Assembly (NCBI GenBank): GCA_963748095.1
Contig: CAVVIO010000048.1
Location: forward strand, 1 to 40,612
Reading direction: 5' to 3'
DNA: 40,612 nt
Source: CAVVIO01 sp963748095
GTDB taxonomy: Bacteria > Bacteroidota > Bacteroidia > Bacteroidales > UBA10428
The notes below the pieces were generated by a model. It had not been told where the DNA came from, made no database searches, and was given only the letters and a program-made list of their open reading frames with translations. The position numbers and the translations under genes are program-made. Below are positions 24,858 through 35,050 of the stretch, in pieces (position 1 is the stretch's first letter; every line of letters starts with the position of its first letter).

Positions 24858-24966
24858 TGACAAATGTAATCGTTGTCATGGAGGTACACATTGTATACAC
24901 ATTTAGTATTTTTCTGTCCTATTTTGCTCTATTTGATGTCGACATATGTAACTTTATTAGTTTACA
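24858..24966. promoter_or_regulatory. Distal copies of the same palindrome
   Basis: TGACAAATGTAA at 24858-24869, CGACATATGTAA at 24940-24951, and a half-site TTACA at 24962-24966. They lie 0.6 kb from the proximal cluster and 0.4-0.5 kb upstream of the symporter gene. The rest of 24320-25357 is very AT-rich and shows no gene or DnaA-box cluster that I can support. Confidence 0.45.
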
Positions 24967-25357
24967 TTTCTATAAAATATTAAATTCAGAATAAAATATA
25001 TACTATGTGAGTCTTGGAAATTAAATAAGTTTTCAAATATGTTTTATCAGGTGGTTTTAAAAATTAATTTTAAGTCATTCATTTGTCTTTACCGTTTTCA
25101 TCATTTTATTAATTAATTTTAAATGCTCTGAGAATTGAATATTTGAATTTAAACCCTCCTATTATAGGGAAATATTTAAGTCTCCCTTGTTTAAAATTTA
25201 TTTGTCTTATAACTATTTGATAAATATTATGTTATATACAAGTTGTTTTCTTCCCGGTAAAAATTTTAGATAAAATCACCAATGAAAATGTCATTTCTTT
25301 CAGAATATTGCCAACAATTGTATTTTTGGGGAACACTTACCCTATAAATCCATTGTT

Positions 25358-26570
25358 ATGAAAAAATTTAAATTACACTGGCAAATTCTCACAGCATTTG
25401 TACTGGCAGTTTTTTTCGGAATATTTATTCCACATGGATCTGCATATACCTCCTGGATGGGTGACATTTTTCTCAGGGGACTGAAAATGGTAATTATTCC
25501 GCTTATATTATCTTCATTGATTTCAGGAATTACCAGTATAGGTAATGCCGGCAGTCTGGGCCGTCTGGGATTAAAGACCATAACCTACTATATTGCTACC
25601 AGTACATTTGCCATTGTCACCGGACTTTTTCTTGTCAATATTTTCAAACCAGGAGTTGGTGCTGACCTTAATCTGGTTAAAGAAGTTTCCGGTTTAGGTT
25701 CTGCCAGTCAAAGCATAAAAGATACTTTCATAAACATTATACCTACAAATATTTTTCATGCCTTTGCTGAGAATGATATGCTCGCTACCATTTTTTTTGC
25801 TGTTCTGTTTGGTTTTTTTATCACACAGGTTAACGAAAAGGCAAAGACATTTTATGACAGATTTCTTCAATGCAGCCTTTGAAATAATGATGAAGGTAAC
25901 GTTATTCATTCTGAAATTTGCACCATTTGGAATTTTCGGATTGGTTTATAGAATTGTAGCTGCCCAGGATAATCTTCTGGAACTGTTCCAGCGAATGGGA
26001 ATTTACATGCTGGTTGTAATTGGTGCACTGATAATACATGCAGCAGGAACATTACCGTTATTACTGCGTTTTATCGGAAAAGTAAATCCGTTAAAACATT
26101 TTAATGCAGTATCTACTCCCCTTATTACAGCATTTTCCACGGCATCATCGAGCGCTACACTTCCGCTGACAATGGTAGCTGTGGAAGAAAACGCGGGTGT
26201 ATCCAATAAAATTACAAGTTTTACCCTGCCTTTGGGAGCTACAGTAAATATGGACGGAACGGCATTGTATGAAATTGTAGCCGCTATGTTTATTGCACAG
26301 GCTTACGGGCTACATCCGTCCATCACGCAACAAATCATCATGGTTGTAACTGCCCTGCTGGCATCTATCGGTGCTGCCGGCATACCCATGGCAGGAATGG
26401 TGATGATCTCCATCGTATTATCTGTTATGGGTTTACCGCTGGAAGCTGTCGGATTGATTTTATCCGTGGATCCATTACTGGATATGTTCCGAACCTCTGT
26501 GAATGTTTGGAGCGACAGTTGTGGTGCTGTAATTATTGCCAAATCGGAAGGTGAGACATTAAATGTCTGA
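25358..26570 (+). pseudogene. Dicarboxylate/amino acid:cation symporter (SDF/DAACS family), frameshifted
   Basis: Two overlapping frames together give a complete SDF carrier of about 403 residues. The 5' part (25358-25882) covers the early helices (GLKMVIIPLILSSLISGI). The 3' part (frame open from 25758) has STASSSATLPLTM (re-entrant loop HP1), PLGATVNMDGTALYE (NMDGT motif), GAAGIPMAG (HP2) and DPLLDMFRTSVNVWSD (TM8 substrate and cation site). The frames join where GCAAAGACATTTTATGACAG (25841-25860) has four Ts (25850-25853); with three Ts it reads AKTFMTDFFNAAFE without a break. All key residues are intact, so either the assembly has one extra T or the gene was broken very recently. Predicted role: uptake of C4-dicarboxylates, glutamate or aspartate. 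Confidence 0.85.
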
Positions 26571-26574
26571 GAAT

Positions 26575-26617
26575 CATATAACTGTCAGACGGTATAAAAC
26601 CGCCAGACAGCTATATG
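26575..26617. terminator. Bidirectional hairpin between convergent genes
   Basis: A three-part stem, CATATA/TATATG, CTGTC/GACAG and CGGT/ACCG, closes a 5-nt loop and lies between the convergent stops, including the stop codon of the dehydrogenase gene. There is no long T-run, so it may be a rho-assisted or RNA-stabilising hairpin. Confidence 0.55.
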
Positions 26618-29547
26618 ATGGCATCGTATAAGATTTCAATCGGATGCATGGCCTCCTTGTCAGTTCCGTCTTTAATCTGATGCCTGCAACTTGTACCGGG
26701 AGCCGCAATGAAAGTTCCTTCTTTTGCTTCTCTAACAGCAGGAAACAAAACCAATTCACCTACTTTTTGCGACAGATCATAATGTTCCTTTTCATATCCG
26801 AATGAACCTGCCATTCCGCAACAACCTGATTTTATTTCTTCAACAGTGTAATTTACGGGGATGGACAACATCTTTATTGTCGGTAAAGTTGAAGCCACCG
26901 CTTTCTGTTGACAATGCCCGTGCAGTTTGACCTGTTTCTTTTTATCAGTGAAATGATTTGTTTTTATATTTCCCTTTTCAAATTCGGCTGCAATAAACTC
27001 TTCAAAAGTCATCGAGAACTTCGCGAGCCGGTCAGCCGCATCTTTGAGTTTTGCATTTACAAGATCCGGATATTCATCTCTGAATGTGAGGATAGCCGAA
27101 GGTTCAATACCGATCAGGGGAATATTTTCCGTTATGACATCTTTATAACATTCGATATTTTTAACAGCCACTTGCCGTGCCCTTCGTAAAAGTCCTTTTG
27201 AAATATATGTCCTTCCACTTTCGGCACTCTTTTTCGTCAACACACGATATCCCAACTTATTCAATAATTGAAAGGCTTTTATACCAGTTAAGGTATCATT
27301 ATAATTAGTAAACTCATCAACAAAAAGATAAACCGGGGTTGCTCCGGAAGGTAGCTGATTGTTCATCGTATCCATATTCTTTCTTATCCATCTGTTCAGG
27401 GTTTGCCGGTGCAATTTTGGTATCGATCTGTTTTTTGCGATCCCTAATACCCTTTTAATACCGCCGAAAAGAAATTTGTTATTCGTAAACCAGTTGAAAA
27501 ACCAGGGCCATACTGCACCCAAACGGTTAACAGATGTTATATAGGCAAAAAGACGTGAACGTAGCGGGATCCCATTTGTATCGTAATAATGCTGAAGAAA
27601 TTCAGCTTTCAGTTTTGCCATATCCACGCCCGACGGACATTCGGATTTACAGCCTTTGCAGGAAAGACAAAGATCCAGAATGTTATAAATTTCTTTGTGA
27701 TCAAACGGATTCTTTTTTGTTGAATGAGTCAGAAATTCACGCAGTACATTGGCCCTTGCCCTTGTAGTATTGTTTTCATCACGGGTAGCCATAAAACTTG
27801 GACACATCGTGCCTCCGATCAGAGCAGATTTCCGGCAATCGCCCGAACCATTGCACTTTTCAGTCAATCTCAAAATACCTTTTGTAGTACTAAAATCAAA
27901 AATCGTTTCAATTTCCCGTGTTTCCTGGCCGGCTTCATATCGCAGATACGTATCCATGCGAGGAGTGTCAGTGATTTTCCCTTTATTAAAAACATTATCA
28001 GGATCCCAGGTACTTTTAATCTCTTTTAGTAATTGAAAATTATGATCACCAATTATTATAGGTATGAATTCACCCCGCAGCCGTCCGTCGCCATGTTCGC
28101 CACTCAGTGAACCTTTGTACTTTTTTACCAAATGAGCAATTTCACCAGCAATTGTCCTGAATAAAACAAGATCATCTGCATCTTTCAGATTTAAAACCGG
28201 TCGCAGGTGTAATTCACCGGTAGCAATATGGGCATGATATACACATTTAAGTTTATACTTTGCCAGGATTTGTTTGAAATCAGCAATATATTCCGGTAAA
28301 TATTCGGGGTGAACTGCCGTGTCTTCTATTACAGAAACGGGTTTGGCATCCCCCTCAATATTGGAAAGTAATCCTAATCCGGCTTTACGCAATGCCCAAA
28401 CCCGATTAATATCATTTCCAAAAACAACAGGGTAATGGTACCCGAAATTATTGGATTTCATATCCTTTATAAGACTTTCCCCAGCCTTTTCCAGTTCCTC
28501 CCGGTTGTTGAATGCAAACTCAACAATAAGAATAGCAGCCGGATCACCCTGTAAAAAAAACCGGTTCTTTCGTTGTTCGATATTCGATTTGGTACATTCC
28601 AGAATTACTTCATCCATCAGTTCAATGGCCTGCGGATGATGTTCCAAAGCCAGCAAATTCGCCTTTAGTGCTTCCTCCAGTGAGTTAAAATGAACACATA
28701 CCAATGCTTTTTCCTGTGGAGGAAGTGGTACCAGGTTCAGTTTAATTTCCGTAATAAAAGCGAGTGTTCCCTCCGATCCGGCAACTAACTTACAAAAATT
28801 GAACGGGCTCGTATTTTCTGTAAACGGATCAGATAACAGTAATTGATCAATGGCATATCCGGTATTTCTTCTTTTTAATCTTTGATCGGGATATTCTTCT
28901 TTTATTTTCTTCTGATTTTCAGGATCACTTAAAATCGCATTTATATTTTGATAAATTTCTCCCTCCAGTCCATTCAATTTTAATTTGTCTTCAAATTCCT
29001 TTTTTGAAAGATTCCCAAAGATCACTTCACTCCCGTCACTAAGAAATGCTTTCACTTCCAGCAGGTGATCACGTGTAGATCCATAAATAAGTGAATGGGC
29101 GCCGCAGGAATTATTTCCCACCATACCTCCGATCATGCACCGGTTAGATGTAGATGTTTCCGGGGCAAAAAACAATCCGTATTTTTTCAGAGAATTGTTC
29201 AGTTCGTCGAGAACTACACCCGGTTGTACCCGCACCCATTTTTCTTCAAGATTAATTTCCAGTACATCAGTCATGTATTTCGAAACATCCACTACAATTC
29301 CATTTCCCACTACCTGACCTGCCAACGACGTTCCTGCAGTACGGGGAATTACAGAAACATTATTTTCCGAAGCAAAATGAATAATTTTTTGAATATCCTC
29401 CGCGTCCCTGGGCCTGATAACCGCAAGAGGTTTTTCCCTGTATGCTGAAGCATCAGTCGAATAAAGTATTAATGAAGTAGGATCATTAAATAAATCACCT
29501 TTTATATTTTTTCTGAGCTCATCGAGATTTTTGGTGGAAATAGCCAT
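26611..29547 (-). CDS. FAD-linked and Fe-S 2-hydroxyacid dehydrogenase (GlcD/DLD plus CCG domains, YdiJ-like)
   Basis: A 978-residue fusion. Residues about 35-215 are a FAD_binding_4 domain (VIPRTAGTSLAGQVVGNGIV, MVGNNSCGAHSLIYGST). Residues about 250-525 are the FAD-oxidase C domain with YHAHIATGELHLRP and SGEHGDGRLRGEF. Two ferredoxin-like clusters follow (CNGSGDCRKS region and CLSCKGCKSECP). The C-terminal CCG-type domain has HGHCQQKA and SGCCGMAGSFGYEKEH, typical of heterodisulfide-reductase-like and GlcF subunits. This layout matches E. coli YdiJ, a D-2-hydroxyglutarate dehydrogenase; D-lactate or glycolate are alternative substrates. It is probably membrane-associated through a quinone or electron carrier. 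It converges with the symporter gene. Confidence 0.9.
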   Translation of the reverse strand: MAISTKNLDELRKNIKGDLFNDPTSLILYSTDASAYREKPLAVIRPRDAEDIQKIIHFASENNVSVIPRTAGTSLAGQVVGNGIVVDVSKYMTDVLEINLEEKWVRVQPGVVLDELNNSLKKYGLFFAPETSTSNRCMIGGMVGNNSCGAHSLIYGSTRDHLLEVKAFLSDGSEVIFGNLSKKEFEDKLKLNGLEGEIYQNINAILSDPENQKKIKEEYPDQRLKRRNTGYAIDQLLLSDPFTENTSPFNFCKLVAGSEGTLAFITEIKLNLVPLPPQEKALVCVHFNSLEEALKANLLALEHHPQAIELMDEVILECTKSNIEQRKNRFFLQGDPAAILIVEFAFNNREELEKAGESLIKDMKSNNFGYHYPVVFGNDINRVWALRKAGLGLLSNIEGDAKPVSVIEDTAVHPEYLPEYIADFKQILAKYKLKCVYHAHIATGELHLRPVLNLKDADDLVLFRTIAGEIAHLVKKYKGSLSGEHGDGRLRGEFIPIIIGDHNFQLLKEIKSTWDPDNVFNKGKITDTPRMDTYLRYEAGQETREIETIFDFSTTKGILRLTEKCNGSGDCRKSALIGGTMCPSFMATRDENNTTRARANVLREFLTHSTKKNPFDHKEIYNILDLCLSCKGCKSECPSGVDMAKLKAEFLQHYYDTNGIPLRSRLFAYITSVNRLGAVWPWFFNWFTNNKFLFGGIKRVLGIAKNRSIPKLHRQTLNRWIRKNMDTMNNQLPSGATPVYLFVDEFTNYNDTLTGIKAFQLLNKLGYRVLTKKSAESGRTYISKGLLRRARQVAVKNIECYKDVITENIPLIGIEPSAILTFRDEYPDLVNAKLKDAADRLAKFSMTFEEFIAAEFEKGNIKTNHFTDKKKQVKLHGHCQQKAVASTLPTIKMLSIPVNYTVEEIKSGCCGMAGSFGYEKEHYDLSQKVGELVLFPAVREAKEGTFIAAPGTSCRHQIKDGTDKEAMHPIEILYDAII

Positions 29548-29683
29548 GTTCTTTAAACCTTATTTTTTAATGTATAAGAAACACAAAAATAAAAAAGAAT
29601 TCTGCAACATTTTTATCAATTATCAGGAAAGACCAGAGACTAATCAAATATTTAAAAAGTTTATCCGAATTGTTGGTGGCAGT

Positions 29684-30223
29684 TTATAGTTCTTCATTAA
29701 TTCTTTTCGCTGTTATTTTTAACATTGTCCGAATAATCAACTTATGAAAAGGCTTTACTGGTAAAAAATAAAGTTTTCCCCAAATATTATTATAATGAAC
29801 TATTGTAGAGGAATAAAAATTGATTATGTCCGTATCATTTATTCTCTCAATCATTAATGACGTTCTAAAATTCAGATGCTTATCATTTTCTGCCATAACA
29901 ATTTCATTTTCATTCCTGTCAGAAACCCTGAAGATAACTGCTTCCGAACCTATTGCAAAGTGAACTGATTTATCAGGTTTTTTTAATTTGTCAATATCAC
30001 CTCCTTGTAATCCAAAAAACTGAACTAGAAAATTACGAAATGAATGTAAAATCTTAATCCAGTCAGGCATTGAAGTGAAAAATAAGCCAGTTAGATAATC
30101 AATAGAATAGTCCTGTGAATTTTCAATAGATATGCAGTATATATCTTTATAATTAGTCTTTCCAAATGATTTATTGATTATTGATTGCTTTGGAAAATCC
30201 AAATAAGTTTTAACTTTTTCCAT
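29684..30223 (-). CDS. DUF2867-domain protein
   Basis: A 179-residue single-domain protein matching the DUF2867 style: YLTGLFFTSMPDWIKILHSF near residues 43-62, then FRVSDRNENEIVMAENDKHL and FRTSLMIER, a central beta sheet and a C-terminal helix. It has no signal peptide or membrane span. In other bacteria this domain is often fused to or next to NAD-dependent epimerases and acts on unknown ligands. No such partner is beside it here. The 321-bp spacer to the next gene (30224-30544) contains an ATTACCG/CGGTAAT dyad near 30498-30533 and no gene. Confidence 0.8.
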   Translation of the reverse strand: MEKVKTYLDFPKQSIINKSFGKTNYKDIYCISIENSQDYSIDYLTGLFFTSMPDWIKILHSFRNFLVQFFGLQGGDIDKLKKPDKSVHFAIGSEAVIFRVSDRNENEIVMAENDKHLNFRTSLMIERINDTDIINFYSSTIVHYNNIWGKLYFLPVKPFHKLIIRTMLKITAKRINEEL

Positions 30224-30544
30224 AAGATTTAGCGCTTAACTATTTTAACTGCAGGAATCAAGTATATCAACACGCATAGAAATAAGATTATTCCTCCAGC
30301 AAATCACCAATGAATTTCTTAATTTTTCCATTTTGTATTTATGTTATAATTTGTATTTCCATGGCTTCAATGTATCTTATTGAATGCCTGGTCCTAAAAT
30401 AAAGAATATTCTGAGTCATTGCCTTACCGGTAGAGGCTTGGTTTACAGGTTACAGAAAGCGGCAAATGATAAAACCTGAGTTAAAATCGCCAGTCCTATT
30501 ACCGATCATGTTGACTTGTAAAGACTCCGGTAATGGAATAGAAA

Positions 30545-31900
30545 TTAACTAATCAGACTAATCCTCACCTTCTTTTTTTTAAGCTTGCTATTGTTGGTCT
30601 TTTCGATCAGTTGTTCAGCTATTTCGGCATGTACACCAACATAAGCACAATTCTGATTGAGTTCAATAGCTCCCAGTTGTTCCTGGTGCAGTTTGCCCTG
30701 TTTCAGAAACAAACCCACAATATCTCCTTTTGAGATTTTATCGCGCCGTCCCCCGGTAATATAAAGCGTTTTCCATTGAACCGGAACAGGCAGTCCGGAC
30801 TCCTGCAGTTCACTCACGGCGAGGCTCTCCGGTGTAATATCCTGAATAAAATCGGGAAGCTCATCTCCTTCCCAATGCAGAATATAAGCTACGCCATCGC
30901 GGTTCATACGGGCCGTTCTTCCGTTGCGATGGGTGAATTCCTTTTTGCGCAGCGGAAGATGATAATGGAGAATAAATTTGATTTCGGGAATATCGAGCCC
31001 GCGGGCGGCCAGATCGGTAGCCACAAGGAGTTGACAGGTGCCATTCCGGAATTTTATCAGGGTACGCTCCCTATCGGTTTGTTCCATGCCTCCATGAAAG
31101 CAACTATGTTCAATATGATGCTCCGTCAGATAATTGCTCACCCGCTGGAGTGCATCTTTGAAATTACAGAAAACAATTCCGGGCTGAGGGCCAATAAAAG
31201 CAAGGGTTTTTACCAGGGTTTCCAGTTTATCCTTATCGGGCGAAAGAATAGTTTTAATGGTAAGTAAGGAAACATCCTCCTGTCGGTAATCGATAAAGAC
31301 AGGTTTTTGTAAACCCACAAAAGCAGGTAATTTGGCATCGCTGGTGGCCGATGTAAGAATTCTCTTCTGCACGTTAGGGAGTGCGTCAACAATCTCAATC
31401 ATTTCCTTCTCAAATCCTACTTCCAGCGATTTATCGAATTCATCGAGCACCAGGGTTGTGATATGTTCCAGGGGAAAGCTATCTCTTCTTATTCTATCGG
31501 CTACCCGCCCGGGTGTGCCAATAAGAATGGACGGACGATGTTTTAAATCAATCTTATCGAATGTACCTGCCCGTCCTCCATATATCGCGTTCACCTTATA
31601 ACCCGATCCAATTTTCCGGGTTACCTGCTCAATTTGCAGCGCCAGTTCGCGCGAAGGGACCAGTATCAGAATTTGCACCTCAGAACAATTAACATCAAGT
31701 GCCGCTATTAAAGGTAACAGAAAGGCCAGGGTTTTTCCTGTTCCTGTGGACGAAAGTAATACCACATCCGACTTTGATTGAATGGCTTTATGTGCTTCTT
31801 CCTGCATGGGATTCAGCGCTGTAATTTCAAATTTTTTGAGGACCGTACTTACGAGATCGCCAAGGATAATTTCCTGCTGATTTTTTGTAGCTTTTAACAT
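30545..31900 (-). CDS. DEAD-box RNA helicase, DbpA-like, with DEFD motif II
   Basis: 451 residues from the ATG at 31900; the longer frame, from 32002, adds a non-family leader. Motif I is STGTGKT (51-57), Ia VPSREL, motif II VLDEFD (DEFD at 153-156 instead of DEAD), motif III SAT, motif V ATDLAARGLDI, and motif VI HRNGRTAR instead of the usual HRIGRTGR. The C-terminal domain (about 375-451, WKTLYITGGRRDKISKGDIV) matches the DbpA RNA-binding domain, which in E. coli targets hairpin 92 of 23S rRNA. A ribosome-assembly role is therefore likely. Confidence 0.88.
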   Translation of the reverse strand: MLKATKNQQEIILGDLVSTVLKKFEITALNPMQEEAHKAIQSKSDVVLLSSTGTGKTLAFLLPLIAALDVNCSEVQILILVPSRELALQIEQVTRKIGSGYKVNAIYGGRAGTFDKIDLKHRPSILIGTPGRVADRIRRDSFPLEHITTLVLDEFDKSLEVGFEKEMIEIVDALPNVQKRILTSATSDAKLPAFVGLQKPVFIDYRQEDVSLLTIKTILSPDKDKLETLVKTLAFIGPQPGIVFCNFKDALQRVSNYLTEHHIEHSCFHGGMEQTDRERTLIKFRNGTCQLLVATDLAARGLDIPEIKFILHYHLPLRKKEFTHRNGRTARMNRDGVAYILHWEGDELPDFIQDITPESLAVSELQESGLPVPVQWKTLYITGGRRDKISKGDIVGLFLKQGKLHQEQLGAIELNQNCAYVGVHAEIAEQLIEKTNNSKLKKKKVRISLIS

Positions 31901-32020
31901 TCCGCAAAGGTATGTATATATTTTCAGGAGTGATGAATGATAGTGATGAGTCATTGAATCTCCTTTATTTACTCGGCAATCAGCGCTTTTTTTGACAGAC
32001 AATTCACCCTTTACCGGTTA

Positions 32021-33166
32021 TTACTGTTTAATGTTATTTAAAATCTCATTTCCATCTATACGGGTTACCCATTTCCCCATTTTTTTCTGAATTACCTTAA
32101 AATGGTGTTCCTCAGCCGGGGTAATCAGCGAAATAGCTTCTCCGGGCGACTCGGCGCGACCTGTACGGCCTATCCGGTGAATGAAGTCTTTGGGTGAGCG
32201 GGGTAGTTCATAATTGATTACACAGGGCAGAAACTCGATATCTATACCACGGGTCAGTAAGTCAGTGGCTACCAATACGCGGAGTTTTCCGTATTTGAAT
32301 TTTGTGAGTAAATCAGTCCGGGCCCCCTGACTTTTTTTGCTGTGTATGGGACGTGCATCAATTCCGTTATTCCGAAGTTTGTTGGCCACCTGATCAGCCT
32401 TTTGAATGGAAGAGGTAAATATCAAAACCTGACTCATTTCTTTGCTTGTTATAAGGTATCGAAGCAAAGGGCCTTTCTTTTCATCTGCAACAAAATAAGC
32501 CACCTGTTCGATCAGGTCAATGGAATCTTTTTCCTCATCAATCTTTATTACCAGGGGATTATGCAATAAAAGCTGCTTCATATTCAGGATGTCCTCGCTA
32601 AGAGTAGCTGAAAATAAAAGGTTCTGACGTTTCTTTGGGAGCTGTGCGAAAATTCGATCCATCTCGTCCTTAAAACCCATATTGAGCATTTTATCGGCTT
32701 CATCAAGCACAAGGGTATGGATACCGGATACATGTACCGCTTTAGTGTCCAGCAATTCCAATAAGCGCCCGGGAGTAGCTACTAAAATTTTTACTCCTTG
32801 TAACCCTATCATTTGAGGATTAATGGATACGCCTCCATACACGGCTTGTGCTTTTACGGGTTCCGGAAGTCCCCGGCTAAAAAGCTTAAAGACCTCCAAC
32901 ACCTGCATAGCCAGCTCGCGGGTAGGTACCAAAACCAATACATTAACATGGCGGTTTTTAATGTCCTTGGCTTCTTGCTGGTTCATTAGCAGGGGCAAAA
33001 CATAACTGGCAGTTTTTCCTGCACCGGTTTTAGCGATTCCCAACACATCTTTTTTTTGAATGATGGCCGGTATTGCTTCCTTCTGTATAGGGTAAGCTTC
33101 AGTATAATTCTGACTGTTAAGGATTTTTAATAAGGATTCGGATAAGCCTAAAGCGGAAAACGACAT
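32021..33166 (-). CDS. DEAD-box RNA helicase, RhlE-like
   Basis: A 381-residue core-only helicase. Q-motif region AYPIQKEAIPAII, motif I AKTGAGKT (45-52), Ia PTREL, motif II DEAD (155-158), motif III SAT, motif V ATDLLTRGIDI and motif VI HRIGRTGR are all intact. It lacks the long basic tail found in many RhlE proteins. It lies 120 bp upstream of the DbpA-like gene on the same strand, likely in one transcript. RNA remodelling in ribosome maturation or cold adaptation is the expected role. Confidence 0.92.
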   Translation of the reverse strand: MSFSALGLSESLLKILNSQNYTEAYPIQKEAIPAIIQKKDVLGIAKTGAGKTASYVLPLLMNQQEAKDIKNRHVNVLVLVPTRELAMQVLEVFKLFSRGLPEPVKAQAVYGGVSINPQMIGLQGVKILVATPGRLLELLDTKAVHVSGIHTLVLDEADKMLNMGFKDEMDRIFAQLPKKRQNLLFSATLSEDILNMKQLLLHNPLVIKIDEEKDSIDLIEQVAYFVADEKKGPLLRYLITSKEMSQVLIFTSSIQKADQVANKLRNNGIDARPIHSKKSQGARTDLLTKFKYGKLRVLVATDLLTRGIDIEFLPCVINYELPRSPKDFIHRIGRTGRAESPGEAISLITPAEEHHFKVIQKKMGKWVTRIDGNEILNNIKQ

Positions 33167-33487
33167 AAGTAACTATTTTTCAAAATGATGTGCAAATGTA
33201 CGGGAAATATGGATTGAATTTATGCTAATTCCGGGAATTTATCTTAGGCTGATGTATTTGAGGAATTGAATTTTTATCTACCAGGCAACAATAAATAATG
33301 CCGGACTTTACAGGTAAACCCCGGATAACTTCAAATTAGGCCATAGGAACAGCCATTGAAACAGGAGTTTTACCTATCTTTACGCACCAATATAATTTTT
33401 CCAAATTGAGTTTCAGATAAAAGTAAAACCAGTTGGTGATCCCGATTGGAAAGCGTATGAATAATCTATACATTAATCTTGTCCCGA

Positions 33488-34837
33488 ATGAATTCCTTTG
33501 CACAGTTTGACCTTCCCAATCTATTAAACAATGCCATTGTTGATTTGGGCTTCGACAAGCCCACTCCAATGCAGGAGAAAGCTTTTTCGATAATTCGTTC
33601 CGGAAAGGATATTGTGGGCATTGCACAAACCGGGACCGGAAAAACCCTGGCCTATATGCTTCCCATCCTAACCGACTTAAAGTTTTCAAAACAGATATAT
33701 CCCCGCGTAGTCATTCTGGTGCCTACCCGTGAGCTGGTTCTGCAAGTGGTTGATATGGTTGAGAGCATGACTAAATACATGAATATTCGTGTTTTAGGAA
33801 TTTTCGGCGGTAAGAATATGAATGTACAAAAACAAGCAGTAGCAGAAGGTACCGACATTTTGGTAGCCACGCCGGGTCGTTTATACGATATAGCCCTAAG
33901 CGGAATCTTGCGGCTTAAAACCGTGAAAAAACTGGTAATCGACGAAGTGGATGTAATGCTGGATGCCGGATTTCGTCCTCAGCTAAAAAATATCTTCGAG
34001 CTTTTGCCACAACAACGACAGAATATCATGTTTTCTGCTACTATGACTAAGGAAGTTGATGTACTTATTGATGAGTACTTTACTGTACCCACCCGCATAT
34101 ACGTTGCCATCAGTGGTACACCACTAGCAGGTATTGAGCAGCAATGTTACCAGGTTCCTAATTTCTATACCAAAGCAAACTTATTATCTGCCCTTCTGGC
34201 CGATCCGGATGAATTTAGTAAAGTATTGGTTTTTGTATCGGGAAAGAAAATTGCCAACCGCTTATTTGAATTGCTGGAAGAAAGCTATGCCGACAAAATT
34301 AGTGTAATTCATGGGGACAAAAGTCAGAATTACAGGATAAAATCCATTAAGCAATTTGAAGAAGGCAAACATCGCATTCTGGTGGCTACGGATGTCATGG
34401 CACGGGGTCTTGACTTCAGCAAAATATCGCACGTCATCAGTTTTGACACCCCTGATTACCCCGAAAACTATATCCACCGGATTGGACGTACCGGCAGGGC
34501 AGATGAGAAAGGTAAATCAATCTTGTTTTTTACCGAAAAAGAGAAGGAAACGAAGGAAGCTATCGAAAGTATGATGGATTACCAGATACCACAGCTTAAA
34601 TTTCCTGAAGAGGTTGAAATTTCACAGGAACTAATCCCTGAAGAACGCCCTAAAATAATTGAAATTTCTTTACCTCACAGAAAAGAGAATGTATCAAAAG
34701 GCGCTGCCTTTCATGAAAAAAGCGAGAAGAATCAAAAAACCAATCAGGGGGGCTCATATCTTCGAAAGATGAAAAAACATAAAAGGCCTAAAACCAAAGG
34801 CGATAAAATTGCTAATCTGCGGAAGAAAAAAAGATAG
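33488..34837 (+). CDS. DEAD-box RNA helicase with DEVD motif II and basic tail
   Basis: 449 residues from the ATG at 33488; a TTG three codons earlier is possible but less likely. Motif I is AQTGTGKT (46-53), Ia VPTREL, motif II IDEVD (DEVD at 152-155), motif III SAT, motif V ATDVMARGLDF and motif VI HRIGRTGR. The C-terminal tail from about residue 395 is lysine-rich (RKMKKHKRPKTKGDK) and probably binds RNA. It is divergent from the RhlE-like gene across a 321-bp spacer (33167-33487) that must hold both promoters; a weak TTG-N16-TATCTTTA match lies at 33356-33382. Confidence 0.9.
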   Translation: MNSFAQFDLPNLLNNAIVDLGFDKPTPMQEKAFSIIRSGKDIVGIAQTGTGKTLAYMLPILTDLKFSKQIYPRVVILVPTRELVLQVVDMVESMTKYMNIRVLGIFGGKNMNVQKQAVAEGTDILVATPGRLYDIALSGILRLKTVKKLVIDEVDVMLDAGFRPQLKNIFELLPQQRQNIMFSATMTKEVDVLIDEYFTVPTRIYVAISGTPLAGIEQQCYQVPNFYTKANLLSALLADPDEFSKVLVFVSGKKIANRLFELLEESYADKISVIHGDKSQNYRIKSIKQFEEGKHRILVATDVMARGLDFSKISHVISFDTPDYPENYIHRIGRTGRADEKGKSILFFTEKEKETKEAIESMMDYQIPQLKFPEEVEISQELIPEERPKIIEISLPHRKENVSKGAAFHEKSEKNQKTNQGGSYLRKMKKHKRPKTKGDKIANLRKKKR

Positions 34838-35050
34838 AATTATGATTCTTGCGATTTGCAACTTTGAGAATTAAGGACATGCAAGGTTATATTCCTGTCA
34901 ACTCTGTATAGCACACAAATTGTTTGGCGGCATGGAGTCTTTGTGCATTTCGAAGAAAAAACTTATCAGCCAATTAAACCGTTTATTTTATACTATGTTA
35001 TTCAAATATAATATTGCCAAGCTGTTACCAGCTTTTTTTCTTCACAAAAG

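Noticed and set aside
24878..24994. 38-codon frame in the AT-rich spacer upstream of the symporter
   Set aside because: No ribosome site, composition like random AT-rich DNA, and it overlaps the distal palindromes.
24320..25357. Replication origin suspected from the 1-kb AT-rich gene-free stretch
   Set aside because: No TTATCCACA-type DnaA boxes were seen and no origin-associated genes flank it.
33336..33689. 117-codon minus-strand frame in front of the DEVD helicase
   Set aside because: It overlaps the start of the helicase in antisense and has low-complexity, non-family sequence.
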